NCBI RefSeq assembly: GCF_002237595.1
Contig: NZ_CP022529.1
Coordinates: 3,162,001 to 3,226,000, forward strand
From: Labrenzia sp. VG12
GTDB lineage: Bacteria > Pseudomonadota > Alphaproteobacteria > Rhizobiales > Stappiaceae
Direction of reading: 5' to 3'
Length of the DNA stretch: 64,000 bases
This document shows, in pieces, positions 42,703-51,894 of this stretch (positions are counted from its first letter, which is position 1; the number at the start of each line of letters is the position of its first letter). The position numbers were made by a program, and so were the translations under genes. The notes under the pieces are model-generated. The model worked only from the letters and a program-made list of their open reading frames with translations, searched no databases and had not been told where the DNA came from.

Positions 42703-44329
42703 CGCACCCAAGATAATCCGGGAAAATCTCCATTTTCTGTGCGCGGAGATCGACGGACAGCTGATCCAGCTCGAGGCCTTCTTCAAGGAGCCGACGGCTG
42801 CGACCGCGCGCCGGATCATGGATCGGGCCGGGTATGCCCACAATCTGAAGACCCGAATCCTGGCGGCCTGCGTGCGTCACATGGCAGGGGCAAAAAACAA
42901 CAACCGCAAGCACCTGACCTTGCGCAGCCTCGAATTCATTGCCTCCGATCTGCAGCGCCTGTCGAACCTTGCCCGACAATCCCTGCGCCACGTGGAGAAT
43001 ATCGAGACCTTCTCAACGCTGGTTCCGGAGCGCTATCCGGCAATCGTCGGCAGGGTCCGCGAGGGGGTGGGCCGGATTGAAGAGGCCTTTGCGAGCAGCG
43101 ACAGCGCGTTGGCCATCCAGATCGGCCAGCTGCAGGGCAAGATCGAAGCGGATTACCGCAAGCTCTTCAAGATCTACACCAAGGACATGCGCAACGCGGA
43201 CATCCGTTCGGCGGATATTGCCAACAGCCTGCTGGTGGCCAGCGAGATGCAGCGCATGGGCGACTCGCTGAACTCCATCAGTGAAGCGCTGATTTCCGCC
43301 AATATCGGTCAGGCCGTCAATTTCGAGCGGTATTTTGCGCTCCAGAGCCTCATGTCCGATCTGGACGGTGTGAACGGCGATCTGACCGTTGAAACCATTG
43401 CCGAGACCCGCTCGGGCAGCTCGATCTCCGCCATCAAGAACCGCAAGACCGAGGAAGTCGCAGCCGTCTTCAAGGATGGCGAAAAGAGCAAGGTCAAGGA
43501 AGAACGCCAGGGTGTGAAGAGCTGGCATTCGATCTATCCGGGCCTCGCCCCGAAGATCCTGTCTTATGAAAAACGCAGTCAGTCTGCGGCCCTTTTGATC
43601 GAGCATCTGCCAGGACTGACCTTTGAGCATATCGTCCTCAACGAAAAGGACACCGTCTGCGCAACGGCGCTCAATCGCCTGACACGAACCCTCAAGGATG
43701 TCTGGAAGCAGACCAGAACCAGGGAACCGGCAGAACTGGACAGTATGCAGCAGCTTGCCAAAAGGCTAGGCGAAGTGCGCCGCGTCCACCCGGAGTTCAA
43801 GGACACCAAGGTCAGTTTCTCAGGCACGGAACTGCCGTCCTTCGACAGGCTGATCGAGCAGGCCGCAGAACGCGAGGCCAAGGTCCCCGCCCCCTTCTCG
43901 GTCTATATCCACGGCGACTTCAACGTCGACAATATCATCTACGATCCGGGCGAGGACCGGATCCATTTCATTGACCTGCACCGCTCGCGCTACATGGACT
44001 ATGTCCAGGACGTCTCCGTCTTCATGGTGTCCAACTACCGCCTCCAGGTGCTCGACCGTGACACGCGCCTGCGCATCATGGCTGTCTCTCAGGACTTCTA
44101 TAAATCCGCACGCGCCTTTGCCCGCAAACAGGGCGACGACACGTTCGAGTATCGGCTGGCGCTGGGGCTTGCCCGATCCTTTGCAAGTTCCACCCGGTTC
44201 ATTTTCGACAAATCCCACGCCCGGCGCATGTGGCTGCGGTCACGCTACCTGATCGAGCAGGCGCTTGCCTGCCCTCCCGGCGACGAAGCCCGTTTCCGGT
44301 TGCAGATGAAGGAACTCTTCGTTGACTGA
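42695..44329 (+). CDS. PhoU-like / aminoglycoside-phosphotransferase-like fusion protein
   Basis: 544 residues in two parts. Residues 1-about 210 are helical with PhoU-like layout (repeated E-x-x-D pattern, MAGAKNNNRKHLTLRSLEFIASDLQRLSNLARQ). The C-terminal part is a kinase of APH type with YIHGDFNVDNIIYD (the HGD-x4-N catalytic loop) and IHFIDLHRSRYMD (metal-binding Asp). This is an unusual domain pair. It is the first large gene of the cluster and overlaps its neighbours by eight bases each side, so all are co-translated. The phosphate acceptor is unknown. Confidence 0.8.
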   Translation: MTNAPKIIRENLHFLCAEIDGQLIQLEAFFKEPTAATARRIMDRAGYAHNLKTRILAACVRHMAGAKNNNRKHLTLRSLEFIASDLQRLSNLARQSLRHVENIETFSTLVPERYPAIVGRVREGVGRIEEAFASSDSALAIQIGQLQGKIEADYRKLFKIYTKDMRNADIRSADIANSLLVASEMQRMGDSLNSISEALISANIGQAVNFERYFALQSLMSDLDGVNGDLTVETIAETRSGSSISAIKNRKTEEVAAVFKDGEKSKVKEERQGVKSWHSIYPGLAPKILSYEKRSQSAALLIEHLPGLTFEHIVLNEKDTVCATALNRLTRTLKDVWKQTRTREPAELDSMQQLAKRLGEVRRVHPEFKDTKVSFSGTELPSFDRLIEQAAEREAKVPAPFSVYIHGDFNVDNIIYDPGEDRIHFIDLHRSRYMDYVQDVSVFMVSNYRLQVLDRDTRLRIMAVSQDFYKSARAFARKQGDDTFEYRLALGLARSFASSTRFIFDKSHARRMWLRSRYLIEQALACPPGDEARFRLQMKELFVD

Positions 44330-45212
44330 TCTGAAAATCGGCGTCATCGGCATCCCTGGCAAATGGTCGACGGAAGTACTTGCCGACGCCCTGGAACAGA
44401 AAACCGGGTTTCGCTGCGTCGTCGACATGGCGGACGTCGCTCTTGACCTGAACACCCGAGCCCTGATGGCGGGTGAGACCGACCTCTGTCAACTGGATGG
44501 GCTGGTGATCAAGAAGATCAGCCAGGACTACAGTCCCGCCACACTCGACCGGCTGGAAATGCTGCGGGTTGCCGAAGCATCCGGAGTGAAGGTCTTCTCC
44601 CCGACAAATTCCATCCTCGGCCTGGTAAACCGTCTGAGCTGCACGGTCACGCTCTCCAATGCCGGTGTTCCGATGCCCGCCACCTGCGTCACCGAGAGCA
44701 CAGAACAGGCACTCAGCGCAGTCCAGCGTTTTGGCGGCGCGGTCTTCAAACCGCTCTTTTCCACCAAGGCCCGTGGCATGACGCTGATGGAGGCCAATGA
44801 AGGCGAAGCCACTCTGCGCCAGAAGATCGAGGCCTTCAGAGCCGGCAATCCGGTCATGTATCTGCAGCAGAAGGTCAACCTCTCGGGCCGGGATCTCGGC
44901 ATGGTGTTTCTCGGCGGAAACTATCTTGGCACTTATGCCCGTGTTGCCCAGACAGACAGCTGGAACACGACCATCCTGCACGGTGGCAAATACGAGCCGT
45001 TTGAGCCCGATGCTGAGTTGATCGAACTGGCCCGGCGCGCCCAGGCGCCCTTCAATCTGGATTTCACGACCGTCGATGTCGGCCTCACGGAGAACGGACC
45101 GATCATCTTCGAGGTTTCAGCCTTCGGCGGCTTCAAGGGGGCCTTGGAAGGTGCGTCGATCGACGCGGCGACGCTCTACGCCGATCATGTCATTGAAAAG
45201 GTGCGCGCATGA
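44322..45212 (+). CDS. ATP-grasp enzyme of GAK-system type
   Basis: 296 residues with an N-terminal Rossmann-like pre-grasp part (KIGVIGIPGKWSTEVLADALE) and the ATP-grasp core (VFKPLFSTKARGMTLM, MYLQQKVNLSGRDLGMVFLG, DVGLTENGPIIFEVSAFGGFKG) as in RimK/lysine-biosynthesis ligases. This family is known from neighbourhood analysis beside HprK-related kinase B; substrate unknown. TTG start at 44322, overlapping the upstream gene; ATGA overlap with the next. Confidence 0.82.
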   Translation: MTDLKIGVIGIPGKWSTEVLADALEQKTGFRCVVDMADVALDLNTRALMAGETDLCQLDGLVIKKISQDYSPATLDRLEMLRVAEASGVKVFSPTNSILGLVNRLSCTVTLSNAGVPMPATCVTESTEQALSAVQRFGGAVFKPLFSTKARGMTLMEANEGEATLRQKIEAFRAGNPVMYLQQKVNLSGRDLGMVFLGGNYLGTYARVAQTDSWNTTILHGGKYEPFEPDAELIELARRAQAPFNLDFTTVDVGLTENGPIIFEVSAFGGFKGALEGASIDAATLYADHVIEKVRA

Positions 45213-46309
45213 CCGGGATCAGCGTTCAGGACATTGTCGACGCGCTTCGCCCGGAGCGGGAAACCCGGAATTCCGATCCGGTGTTCCTGACCGTTGGCGG
45301 CTATGTCGTCGAGGTCCGGTGCATGTCCGGCGTGCTGCTGGCCGAGCTTCTGCGCTATTTCCAGCATGTCATTTCCGCGCCCGCTGCGCCCGACATGACG
45401 GTTCATGTACTCGGCGAGGCGGAAATACCATTTACGGTGGATTTTGCAGATTGGGCCCGTGAACCTGGCAAGACCGGCCGCAAGGACGCCATTTGCGATT
45501 TGGAAAATGGTCGCCTGGTTCTGAAGGTGCGCACCGGTGTCCAGTTCCTTCAGGCACCGGACTGGGCCATCGCCTTCGGCCCGACAGAATCCTACCCCAA
45601 CCAGGTGATCAATTTCGTCAACACGCAGATCCTCAATCACTTCCAGAGAGCGGACTGGGTCGCCTGTCATGCAGCAGCTGTTCGCACACAGCTGAAGGGC
45701 CTTGCCATTTCCGGGCTCAGCGGCGGTGGCAAGTCGACAACCATGCTGCGCCTGATGGAAATTGCCGGCACACAATATGTCACCAATGACCGGTTGCTGG
45801 TCCGCAATGCGCAGGAACACACGGACGCTCTCGGCATCCCGAAACTGCCGCGCATCAACCCGGGCACCATCGTGAACAATGCCCGCCTCGCCGGCATCAT
45901 CGACGAGGAACGCGAGGAAGAACTGCGCAACATGGAGCCGGATGAACTCTGGCACCTGGAAGAGAAATACGACCTTTTCATCGACGACATCTACGGTCCC
46001 GGCCGGATCTCCCACGACGCCCACCTGACCGACTTCTGGGTGCTGAACTGGTCGCGCGACAGCGCAGCCCCGACGGAAGTCAAAAAGGTCGAACTCAAGG
46101 ATCGACCGGATCTCCTGTCCGCCATCATGAAAAGCCCGGGCCCGTTCTACCAGGCGCCTGACGGCATCTTCTGGACGGACCGGACGGAGATGGACACGGC
46201 TTCCTATCTGAACGCTCTCAACGGCGTGCAGGTCTGGGAGGTCACCGGCCAGATCGATTTTGACGCCCTGTTCGATGCGGGCGCGGACCTCCTGGGACAG
46301 ATGACATGA
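45209..46309 (+). CDS. HprK-related kinase B
   Basis: 366 residues resembling the C-terminal kinase of HPr kinase/phosphorylase: P-loop GLSGGGKSTTMLRL near residue 175, and following YVTNDRLLV and INPGTIVNN segments typical of the family. It has no N-terminal HPrK sensory domain of the usual kind. In known neighbourhoods this kinase goes with the GAK ATP-grasp enzyme; its protein target is not known. Coupled by ATGA overlaps on both sides. Confidence 0.83.
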   Translation: MTGISVQDIVDALRPERETRNSDPVFLTVGGYVVEVRCMSGVLLAELLRYFQHVISAPAAPDMTVHVLGEAEIPFTVDFADWAREPGKTGRKDAICDLENGRLVLKVRTGVQFLQAPDWAIAFGPTESYPNQVINFVNTQILNHFQRADWVACHAAAVRTQLKGLAISGLSGGGKSTTMLRLMEIAGTQYVTNDRLLVRNAQEHTDALGIPKLPRINPGTIVNNARLAGIIDEEREEELRNMEPDELWHLEEKYDLFIDDIYGPGRISHDAHLTDFWVLNWSRDSAAPTEVKKVELKDRPDLLSAIMKSPGPFYQAPDGIFWTDRTEMDTASYLNALNGVQVWEVTGQIDFDALFDAGADLLGQMT

Positions 46310-47007
46310 CCGACCGATTTGCCATTCTTGTCAGACACGGCGCCTACCATCAAAAGCCCGGCACGCCGAGTGCCTTGCAGCCGTTTCCGCTGACGGATGG
46401 CGGCAAGGCCCAGGCGCTGGCCCTTGGCAAGGAACTGGCCGGTCTGGCGGCCGAACATGGCTGGCAGCTGTCCAGGACCGTCTATTGCTCTCTTCAGCAG
46501 CGCGCCTGGCAAACCGCCCAGCTCCTGTGCCAGAGCCTGTCGGAAGCGATCAACGAGGATTTCTCCGTTCTCGAGCAGGCCGCCCTGGCCGAACGCAGTG
46601 TCGGGGCGTTTGCAAACCTGACCATTCCGGAAATCGAACAGATCCTGATGGAGGATCCCCGTCATCAGCTGCCACCGGAGGACTGGAAATCGAACAGTCA
46701 TTACCGGTTGCCAGCACAGGGGGCCGAAAGCCTTCTGGAAGCAGGTGAACGTGTCGCCGCCTTCCTGAAAACCTCCATGGAACGCAGCGAAGCGAAGATG
46801 TCCGGCACCGCGCAGATCTTTGTCGGCCACGGCGCAGCATTCCGCCATGCGGCGCATCACCTGGGCGTGCTGGCCTTTGACGACATACGCAGGTTCAGCA
46901 TGCACCACGCCAAACCCGTGATCCTGAAATTCAATGCCGCCACTGGCTGGACCCATCACCTTGGCGCCTGGAAACAGCGCCATGTCCTGGAAACCGCGAC
47001 GGACTGA
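46306..47007 (+). CDS. Histidine phosphatase-family protein
   Basis: 233 residues of the phosphoglycerate-mutase-like fold, with the N-terminal RHG (ILVRHGAYHQKPG) and the second catalytic His in IFVGHGAAFRHAAHHLG. It could remove phosphates set by the kinases next to it. The start overlaps the HprK-like gene by ATGA; the next gene follows after 18 bases. Confidence 0.85.
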   Translation: MTDRFAILVRHGAYHQKPGTPSALQPFPLTDGGKAQALALGKELAGLAAEHGWQLSRTVYCSLQQRAWQTAQLLCQSLSEAINEDFSVLEQAALAERSVGAFANLTIPEIEQILMEDPRHQLPPEDWKSNSHYRLPAQGAESLLEAGERVAAFLKTSMERSEAKMSGTAQIFVGHGAAFRHAAHHLGVLAFDDIRRFSMHHAKPVILKFNAATGWTHHLGAWKQRHVLETATD

Positions 47008-47025
47008 CTGGAGCGACAGATCGCC

Positions 47026-48378
47026 ATGATGAACACCAAGTCCCTGAGCCCGTTGTTGCCGCCGATAACCTGCGCCACAGGTCACGAGCTTGATCTGCCG
47101 GAAAGCCTGGTGCCATGGCCACTGGACCGGGAAACGCAGAGACCCTGCGCCAGCACGCTGGGACCGGAGCTTGTCGACAGCCTGTCAAAAGTCAACGATC
47201 TCGGACCCTGGGACTGGCCAGCGAGGCCCGTCGTCTTCGTGTCCGATCTGCACGCGGATGCCGAAAGCCTGCTGCGGTCTCTGGTGGCGGCCCGCGCGAT
47301 CAGGCGCACCGGACCGGGGCTGACTGACTTTGATCTCACGGCCTTTGGCCGCAGCTGCCAGTTCATCATCGGCGGCGATTGCCTCGACAAGGGACCGAGC
47401 AATCTGGACCTGCTCGACAGTCTGGCCTTTTTGATCAAGTCCGGCGCCGACGTTGTTCTTCTGGCCGGCAATCACGATCTTCGGCTTTATCTCGGCCTGG
47501 AAGCGTTGACGGTGAAACGGGGTTCACTCAACGCCCATATGTTCGTGCGCATGGGCAAGAAGGTCATGCCGTTGTTGAAGGAAGTGTTCGATCGCCATGT
47601 CGACCGTGAAAAGGACCTTGCCGGTCTGCCGGACGAAAAAGCCTGCCGCGACCTGATGATCCCGGGAAAGAAATGGACGAAGCAGTTTCCCAAGGCCGCT
47701 TCGGTCTACATGAAGGACGCCGCCATCAAGAAGGAGATGGCACGGCTGAAGAAGAAGACCAACAGGTTCGCCGATCATGCGGCGGAAGTCGGCCTCACCC
47801 TCAGAGAGCTTTATGCCGCCGCGCTGAAATGCCGGGAGCTCTTCGTCGACCCAGCCGGCCGATATGCCTGGTTCTTCAAGCAGCTGAAAGCGGCCCACCA
47901 GAGCGGTTCGCTGCTCTTTGTTCACGCGGGCGTTGACGACCAGATGGCCGCGCAAATCTCCCGCAAAGGCGTTGCCCATATCAATCGGCGCTTCAGGAAG
48001 GAAAGCCGCAAGGACCCTTTCGTCTTCTATTCCGGCACGGTCGCGAACCTGATGCGCACCAAGTACCGGGATGTCGATCATCCGTTGACGGAGACCGGGG
48101 TTGACGACCTGCATCTGGCGGGCATCAAGCTGCTGGTCCACGGTCATGTCAACCAGCACAGCGGACAGCAACTGAAGTCGAAGCATGGTCTGTTGCACCT
48201 GGAAGCAGACATCACGCTTGACCGGCATTCCAGAAGTTCCGAAGGTCTAGAAGGTATCGGCACGGGAGCCACGATCATCTATCCGGACGGCAACATCATC
48301 GGCATCAGCCGGGACTACCCGCATGCCAAGCTGTTCAACCCGGTTGAGATCCTACAGCAACACGGATTGTCGCAATGA
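47026..48378 (+). CDS. Metallophosphoesterase
   Basis: 450 residues with the calcineurin-like motifs in order: FVSDLHAD, GGDCLDKGP, LAGNHD, and LVHGHVN with FVHAGVDD before it, giving a complete dimetal site. The lysine-rich insert between about residues 190 and 270 is unusual. It follows the histidine phosphatase gene and overlaps the last gene of the cluster by ATGA. The substrate is unknown; a role in removing phosphate from proteins or small molecules is likely. Confidence 0.85.
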   Translation: MMNTKSLSPLLPPITCATGHELDLPESLVPWPLDRETQRPCASTLGPELVDSLSKVNDLGPWDWPARPVVFVSDLHADAESLLRSLVAARAIRRTGPGLTDFDLTAFGRSCQFIIGGDCLDKGPSNLDLLDSLAFLIKSGADVVLLAGNHDLRLYLGLEALTVKRGSLNAHMFVRMGKKVMPLLKEVFDRHVDREKDLAGLPDEKACRDLMIPGKKWTKQFPKAASVYMKDAAIKKEMARLKKKTNRFADHAAEVGLTLRELYAAALKCRELFVDPAGRYAWFFKQLKAAHQSGSLLFVHAGVDDQMAAQISRKGVAHINRRFRKESRKDPFVFYSGTVANLMRTKYRDVDHPLTETGVDDLHLAGIKLLVHGHVNQHSGQQLKSKHGLLHLEADITLDRHSRSSEGLEGIGTGATIIYPDGNIIGISRDYPHAKLFNPVEILQQHGLSQ

Positions 48379-48650
48379 TGGAACGCAAGGGCCGCTTCCG
48401 GCACCAGTCTCTGCAGGACAAGAAATCGATCCAGAAAATGCTCGACGCCGTCAAACGCGGCATCACCAAGGGCGAACTGGAATTTGGCGACGACACCGGC
48501 GAAATCGTGCTGGAACCAAAAGGCCTGATGACCTTGCGGGTCACAGCCACCGTCGAGGACGACCAGTCCCGCCTCGACCTGCGCATCACCTGGACCAACG
48601 AAAACGACGATGCCAAGGACAGCGGCAAGCTGAAGGTGAAAGGCGGCTAA
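48375..48650 (+). CDS. Small amphi-Trp domain protein
   Basis: 91 residues with a basic start (ERKGRFRHQSLQDKKSIQKM) and an amphipathic strand pattern ending LDLRITWTNEND, fitting the amphi-Trp domain family that occurs in GAK-type clusters. A lone lysine-glycine tail follows. It could be the substrate of the kinases and phosphatases, which is guesswork from gene order. ATGA-coupled to the metallophosphoesterase. Confidence 0.68.
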   Translation: MMERKGRFRHQSLQDKKSIQKMLDAVKRGITKGELEFGDDTGEIVLEPKGLMTLRVTATVEDDQSRLDLRITWTNENDDAKDSGKLKVKGG

Positions 48651-48663
48651 CGGAGCTTTCGTG

Positions 48664-49122
48664 TCAGGCTGGAAGAACGACTTTCGAAGCTGCCTGTTGC
48701 TTCAGCCAGTCCAGAAAAAAGGCCTCCGCATCGGCGAGGTTCGCGGATGCCCTTTCGGAAAGTCCCTCTTTCACGTCGCCATATTCATAACCGGAAATGC
48801 CCAGCGCATAGGCTTTCGGGCGCGCGCCATAGAGGGTCTCGCACAGCGCCAGCACCGTTTCCGGAACAAGGCTGTGACTGCCGAGCACTTCCGGTGCACC
48901 GGGGCTGATCTCCCGAAAGGAATAGGCCTTGGTCCCTCCGATCTCAGCGTCGGCAAAGACCACCAGGTCGTGATCAGAAATCGTCAGCGCATGTTCGGCG
49001 ACAAGCTGGTAGTCGGTGTCGACATCAAGCTCCGGTAGAGATCGAGCAGCCATGTTTTCAGAAAAGGCCGGCCCAAGCCCGTCGTCCCCTCGTCCTGGAT
49101 TCCCGTAGCCGATCAGCAGCAT
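48664..49122 (-). CDS. hoxW: Hydrogenase maturation protease
   Basis: 152 residues of the HyaD/HycI family: LLIGYGNPGRGDDGLGP with the nickel-sensing Glu/Asp pattern and VVFADAEIGG. It would clip the C-terminal tail of HoxH once nickel is inserted. The ATG at 49122 follows GGGAGGAG; the frame extends to 49245 without a ribosome site. It lies just after hoxH. Confidence 0.9.
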   Translation of the reverse strand: MLLIGYGNPGRGDDGLGPAFSENMAARSLPELDVDTDYQLVAEHALTISDHDLVVFADAEIGGTKAYSFREISPGAPEVLGSHSLVPETVLALCETLYGARPKAYALGISGYEYGDVKEGLSERASANLADAEAFFLDWLKQQAASKVVLPA

Positions 49123-49142
49123 CCGCTCCTCCCTCGGTGACC

Positions 49143-50585
49143 TCAGATGCATTGCGCGCGGCTGTCGACCAGACCGCCATCCGCATCGAACAGCTCCACC
49201 TGCAGCGGCATCTGCCCCAGGGCATGCGTCGCGCAGGAAAGACACGGGTCATAGGCCCGGATCGCCACCTCGACATGGTTGAGCATGCCTTCCGTGATCT
49301 GCTCCTGACCCGAGAGATGCTTGACGGCAACGTCCTTCACCGCCCGGTTCATGCCCTCGTTGTTGTGTGTCGTGGAGACGATCAGGTTGCAATAGGTCAC
49401 CTGGTCATTCTCATCGACCTTGTAGTGATGGATCAGATTGCCGCGCGGCGCCTCGATCACACCGATGCCTTCCTCGCGCCGGTCGCCTTTGGCGATCAGA
49501 TCAGTACCCTGCAGGTCCGGATCATTCAGCAGTTCCCGGATCTTTTCGACACAGTGCAGCACCTCGATCATGCGCGCCCAGTGGTTCGCCAGCGTTGAGT
49601 TGTTCGGCGTGCCGCTTGTCACGGCTTTCAGGTCCTTGTGCGCGGCGTCCGCCAGCGGCGTATCGATGAAGCTCGCCGTGTTCATCCGGGCAAGCGGCCC
49701 GACCCTGTACCAGCCGGCCTCCGGCCCGAGCTCGGTGATGTAGGGGAATTTCATGTAGGACCAGGACCGTACGTCTTCGACGATCAACTCGTGATAGCGC
49801 GTATAAGACACCTGGTCGAAGATCGTGTCCCCGATTGAACTGAGCGCTCTCAGATTGCCGTGATAGAGATCGAGCGCGCCGTCGCTTTCGCGTACCAGCG
49901 ACATGTAGTTCGACGGGAAGGAGCCGAATTCGGCAACCACGTCTTCATGTTCCAGCGTGTAGTCCCGGGCCAGTTTCACGGCGTCCAGCGACCACTCGAT
50001 CATTTCGTCGATGGTCGACAGGAAATGATCCCGCCGCTCGATCGGCAGATTGCGGTTGATGCCGCCCGGAATGGCACCGGTGCCATGGATCTTCTTGCCA
50101 GCTGTCGCCTCGATGATCTCCTGGCCGTATTTGCGCATGAGAACCGCGCGCTTGCCCAGCTCCGGCTGTTCCTTGATCACTTCGAAGATGTTGCGTTTTT
50201 CGGCCGGCGCGCCAAAGCCGAACAAGAGATCCGGCGCAGCCAGATGAAAGAAATGCAGGACATGCGACTGCATCACCTGGCCATAATGCATCAGCCGGCG
50301 CATCTTCTCGCCCGTCGGTGTCAGCTGATCGACGCCCGCGATCATGTCCATGGCCTTGGCGGCTGCCAAGTGATGGCTGACCGGGCAGATGCCGCAAAGC
50401 CGCTGCACGATCACCGGCACTTCCCACATCAGCCGGCCACGGATGAACCGCTCGAAGCCGCGGAATTCGACAATGTGCAGCCGGGCCTCGTCGACCTGGT
50501 TTTCGGCATTCAGGTGAATGGTGACCTTGCCATGCCCCTCAACGCGGGTGACCGGCGAAATTTCTATCAGTCTGGGTTCGCTCAT
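49143..50585 (-). CDS. hoxH: Soluble [NiFe] hydrogenase large subunit
   Basis: 480 residues, active-site subunit of the NAD-linked hydrogenase. The N-terminal RLCGICPVSHH and the C-terminal DPCLSCATH motifs supply the four Cys ligands of the NiFe centre. A C-terminal tail of about 26 residues after the terminal His is the part removed by HoxW. No Tat signal, so it is cytoplasmic. Start at MSEPRLIEI (50585), 15 bases after the hoxY stop codon. Confidence 0.94.
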   Translation of the reverse strand: MSEPRLIEISPVTRVEGHGKVTIHLNAENQVDEARLHIVEFRGFERFIRGRLMWEVPVIVQRLCGICPVSHHLAAAKAMDMIAGVDQLTPTGEKMRRLMHYGQVMQSHVLHFFHLAAPDLLFGFGAPAEKRNIFEVIKEQPELGKRAVLMRKYGQEIIEATAGKKIHGTGAIPGGINRNLPIERRDHFLSTIDEMIEWSLDAVKLARDYTLEHEDVVAEFGSFPSNYMSLVRESDGALDLYHGNLRALSSIGDTIFDQVSYTRYHELIVEDVRSWSYMKFPYITELGPEAGWYRVGPLARMNTASFIDTPLADAAHKDLKAVTSGTPNNSTLANHWARMIEVLHCVEKIRELLNDPDLQGTDLIAKGDRREEGIGVIEAPRGNLIHHYKVDENDQVTYCNLIVSTTHNNEGMNRAVKDVAVKHLSGQEQITEGMLNHVEVAIRAYDPCLSCATHALGQMPLQVELFDADGGLVDSRAQCI

Positions 50586-50599
50586 CTCGGTATCCCGCC

Positions 50600-51169
50600 T
50601 CAGTCGAACTTGATCATGTCGCGCTCGAAGCCCCGGAACTTTCCGGTCAGGAGCTTGGCAAGCGTGTCGAAAATGATGTCGCCGCTCGGCGCACATCCCG
50701 GGATCTGGTAGTCGATCTCCACCACCTGCGAACACGGATAGACCTCGTCCAGCAAAAGCGGCAGCGCCGGGTCGTTGGGCACGTTGTGGGTGGTGTTGCG
50801 GATGTATTTGCCGGTGATATAGGCCTCGTCCAGACATTCCCTGAGCGGCGCGTCGGAATGCATGATCGCGTTGCGCATGGCCGGCAAGCCGCCCATGATC
50901 GCACACTGTCCGAGGGCGATCAGGACATCGCAATTGCGGCGGAAGTCATGCAGGACATGGACGTTTTCCTCGTTACAGCAGCCGCCCTCGATGATGCCGA
51001 TGTCGCAGCGCTGGGTGAACCGCTTCTTGTCGGTCAGCGGCGAGCGGTCGACATCAACCAGTTTCATCAGTTCGATCAGCCGCTCATCGATGTCGAGGAT
51101 TGCCATGTGGCAGCCGAAACAGCCGGCCAGCGAGGCCGTCGCGATTCTTGCCTTGGGAAGCTCGCTCAT
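50600..51169 (-). CDS. hoxY: Soluble [NiFe] hydrogenase small subunit
   Basis: 189 residues. Cys residues in GCFGCHMAILD, EGGCCNEENV, LGQCAIMGG and VEIDYQIPGCAPSG bind the proximal [4Fe-4S] cluster next to HoxH. The short form without Tat leader is typical of HoxY. Start overlaps hoxU by four bases. Confidence 0.94.
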   Translation of the reverse strand: MSELPKARIATASLAGCFGCHMAILDIDERLIELMKLVDVDRSPLTDKKRFTQRCDIGIIEGGCCNEENVHVLHDFRRNCDVLIALGQCAIMGGLPAMRNAIMHSDAPLRECLDEAYITGKYIRNTTHNVPNDPALPLLLDEVYPCSQVVEIDYQIPGCAPSGDIIFDTLAKLLTGKFRGFERDMIKFD

Positions 51170-51894
51170 TTGCGCTTCTCCTCAATCTCGTGACCGATCA
51201 GGCCCTTGTCGAACTCGCGTTCGCCGATCGGAACACTGAAGCCGACCCGCTTCCGGATGATGCAGCCAACGGGGCAGACTTCCGCGCTCATGGCGTGGTC
51301 GGCAGCCGCCGCATCCGTATCGGCCAGGTTCTCGCCATTGACCGCAACACGGCGATGAATACCGCGGCCGACATAGCCGAAAATCCCCTTGCCATCGACG
51401 TCCTGGGAGGCCCGGATACAGCGCCCGCAACTAATGCAACGGTTGGTGTCGAGCGCGATATCCGGATGGGAGGCATCCAGCGCCCGGCAGGGTTCCAGGT
51501 ACGGAAACTTCGTTGCCTCCGTCATGTCGAGCCGGTAGGCCATGGCCTGCAATTCGCAATTGCCGCTAGCCTCGCAGATCGGGCAGAGGTGATTGCCCTC
51601 ATGGAACAGCATTTCCACCAGGTCCCGGCGCATCTTGGTGAGATGCGGCGTCTCGTTTTCAACGGCCTGACCGGGGGCTGCCGGCTGGGTGCAGGCGGCC
51701 ACGCTGCGACCGCCGGCCTTCACCGTGCAGACCCGGCAGCTGCCCTGATGGCGCAGGCCTTCATGGTCGCACAGACGCGGGATATAGACCCCGGCCTCGT
51801 CGGCTGCCTCCATGATGGTCTGGCCGGCATATGCGGTGACCTCGACCCCGTCGATGGTGAAGGTGAAGCCCGTCTCTTTCTTCGTCCCGCTCAT
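51166..51894 (-). CDS. hoxU: Hydrogenase diaphorase subunit HoxU
   Basis: 242 residues, NuoG-N-terminus-like: [2Fe-2S] ferredoxin Cys pattern (RLCDHEGLRHQGSCRVC), the His-Cys3 motif HLCPICEASGNCELQ and a [4Fe-4S] set CISCGRCIRASQ...CPVGC. It links HoxF to the hydrogenase dimer. Overlaps hoxF by four bases. Confidence 0.93.
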   Translation of the reverse strand: MSGTKKETGFTFTIDGVEVTAYAGQTIMEAADEAGVYIPRLCDHEGLRHQGSCRVCTVKAGGRSVAACTQPAAPGQAVENETPHLTKMRRDLVEMLFHEGNHLCPICEASGNCELQAMAYRLDMTEATKFPYLEPCRALDASHPDIALDTNRCISCGRCIRASQDVDGKGIFGYVGRGIHRRVAVNGENLADTDAAAADHAMSAEVCPVGCIIRKRVGFSVPIGEREFDKGLIGHEIEEKRK

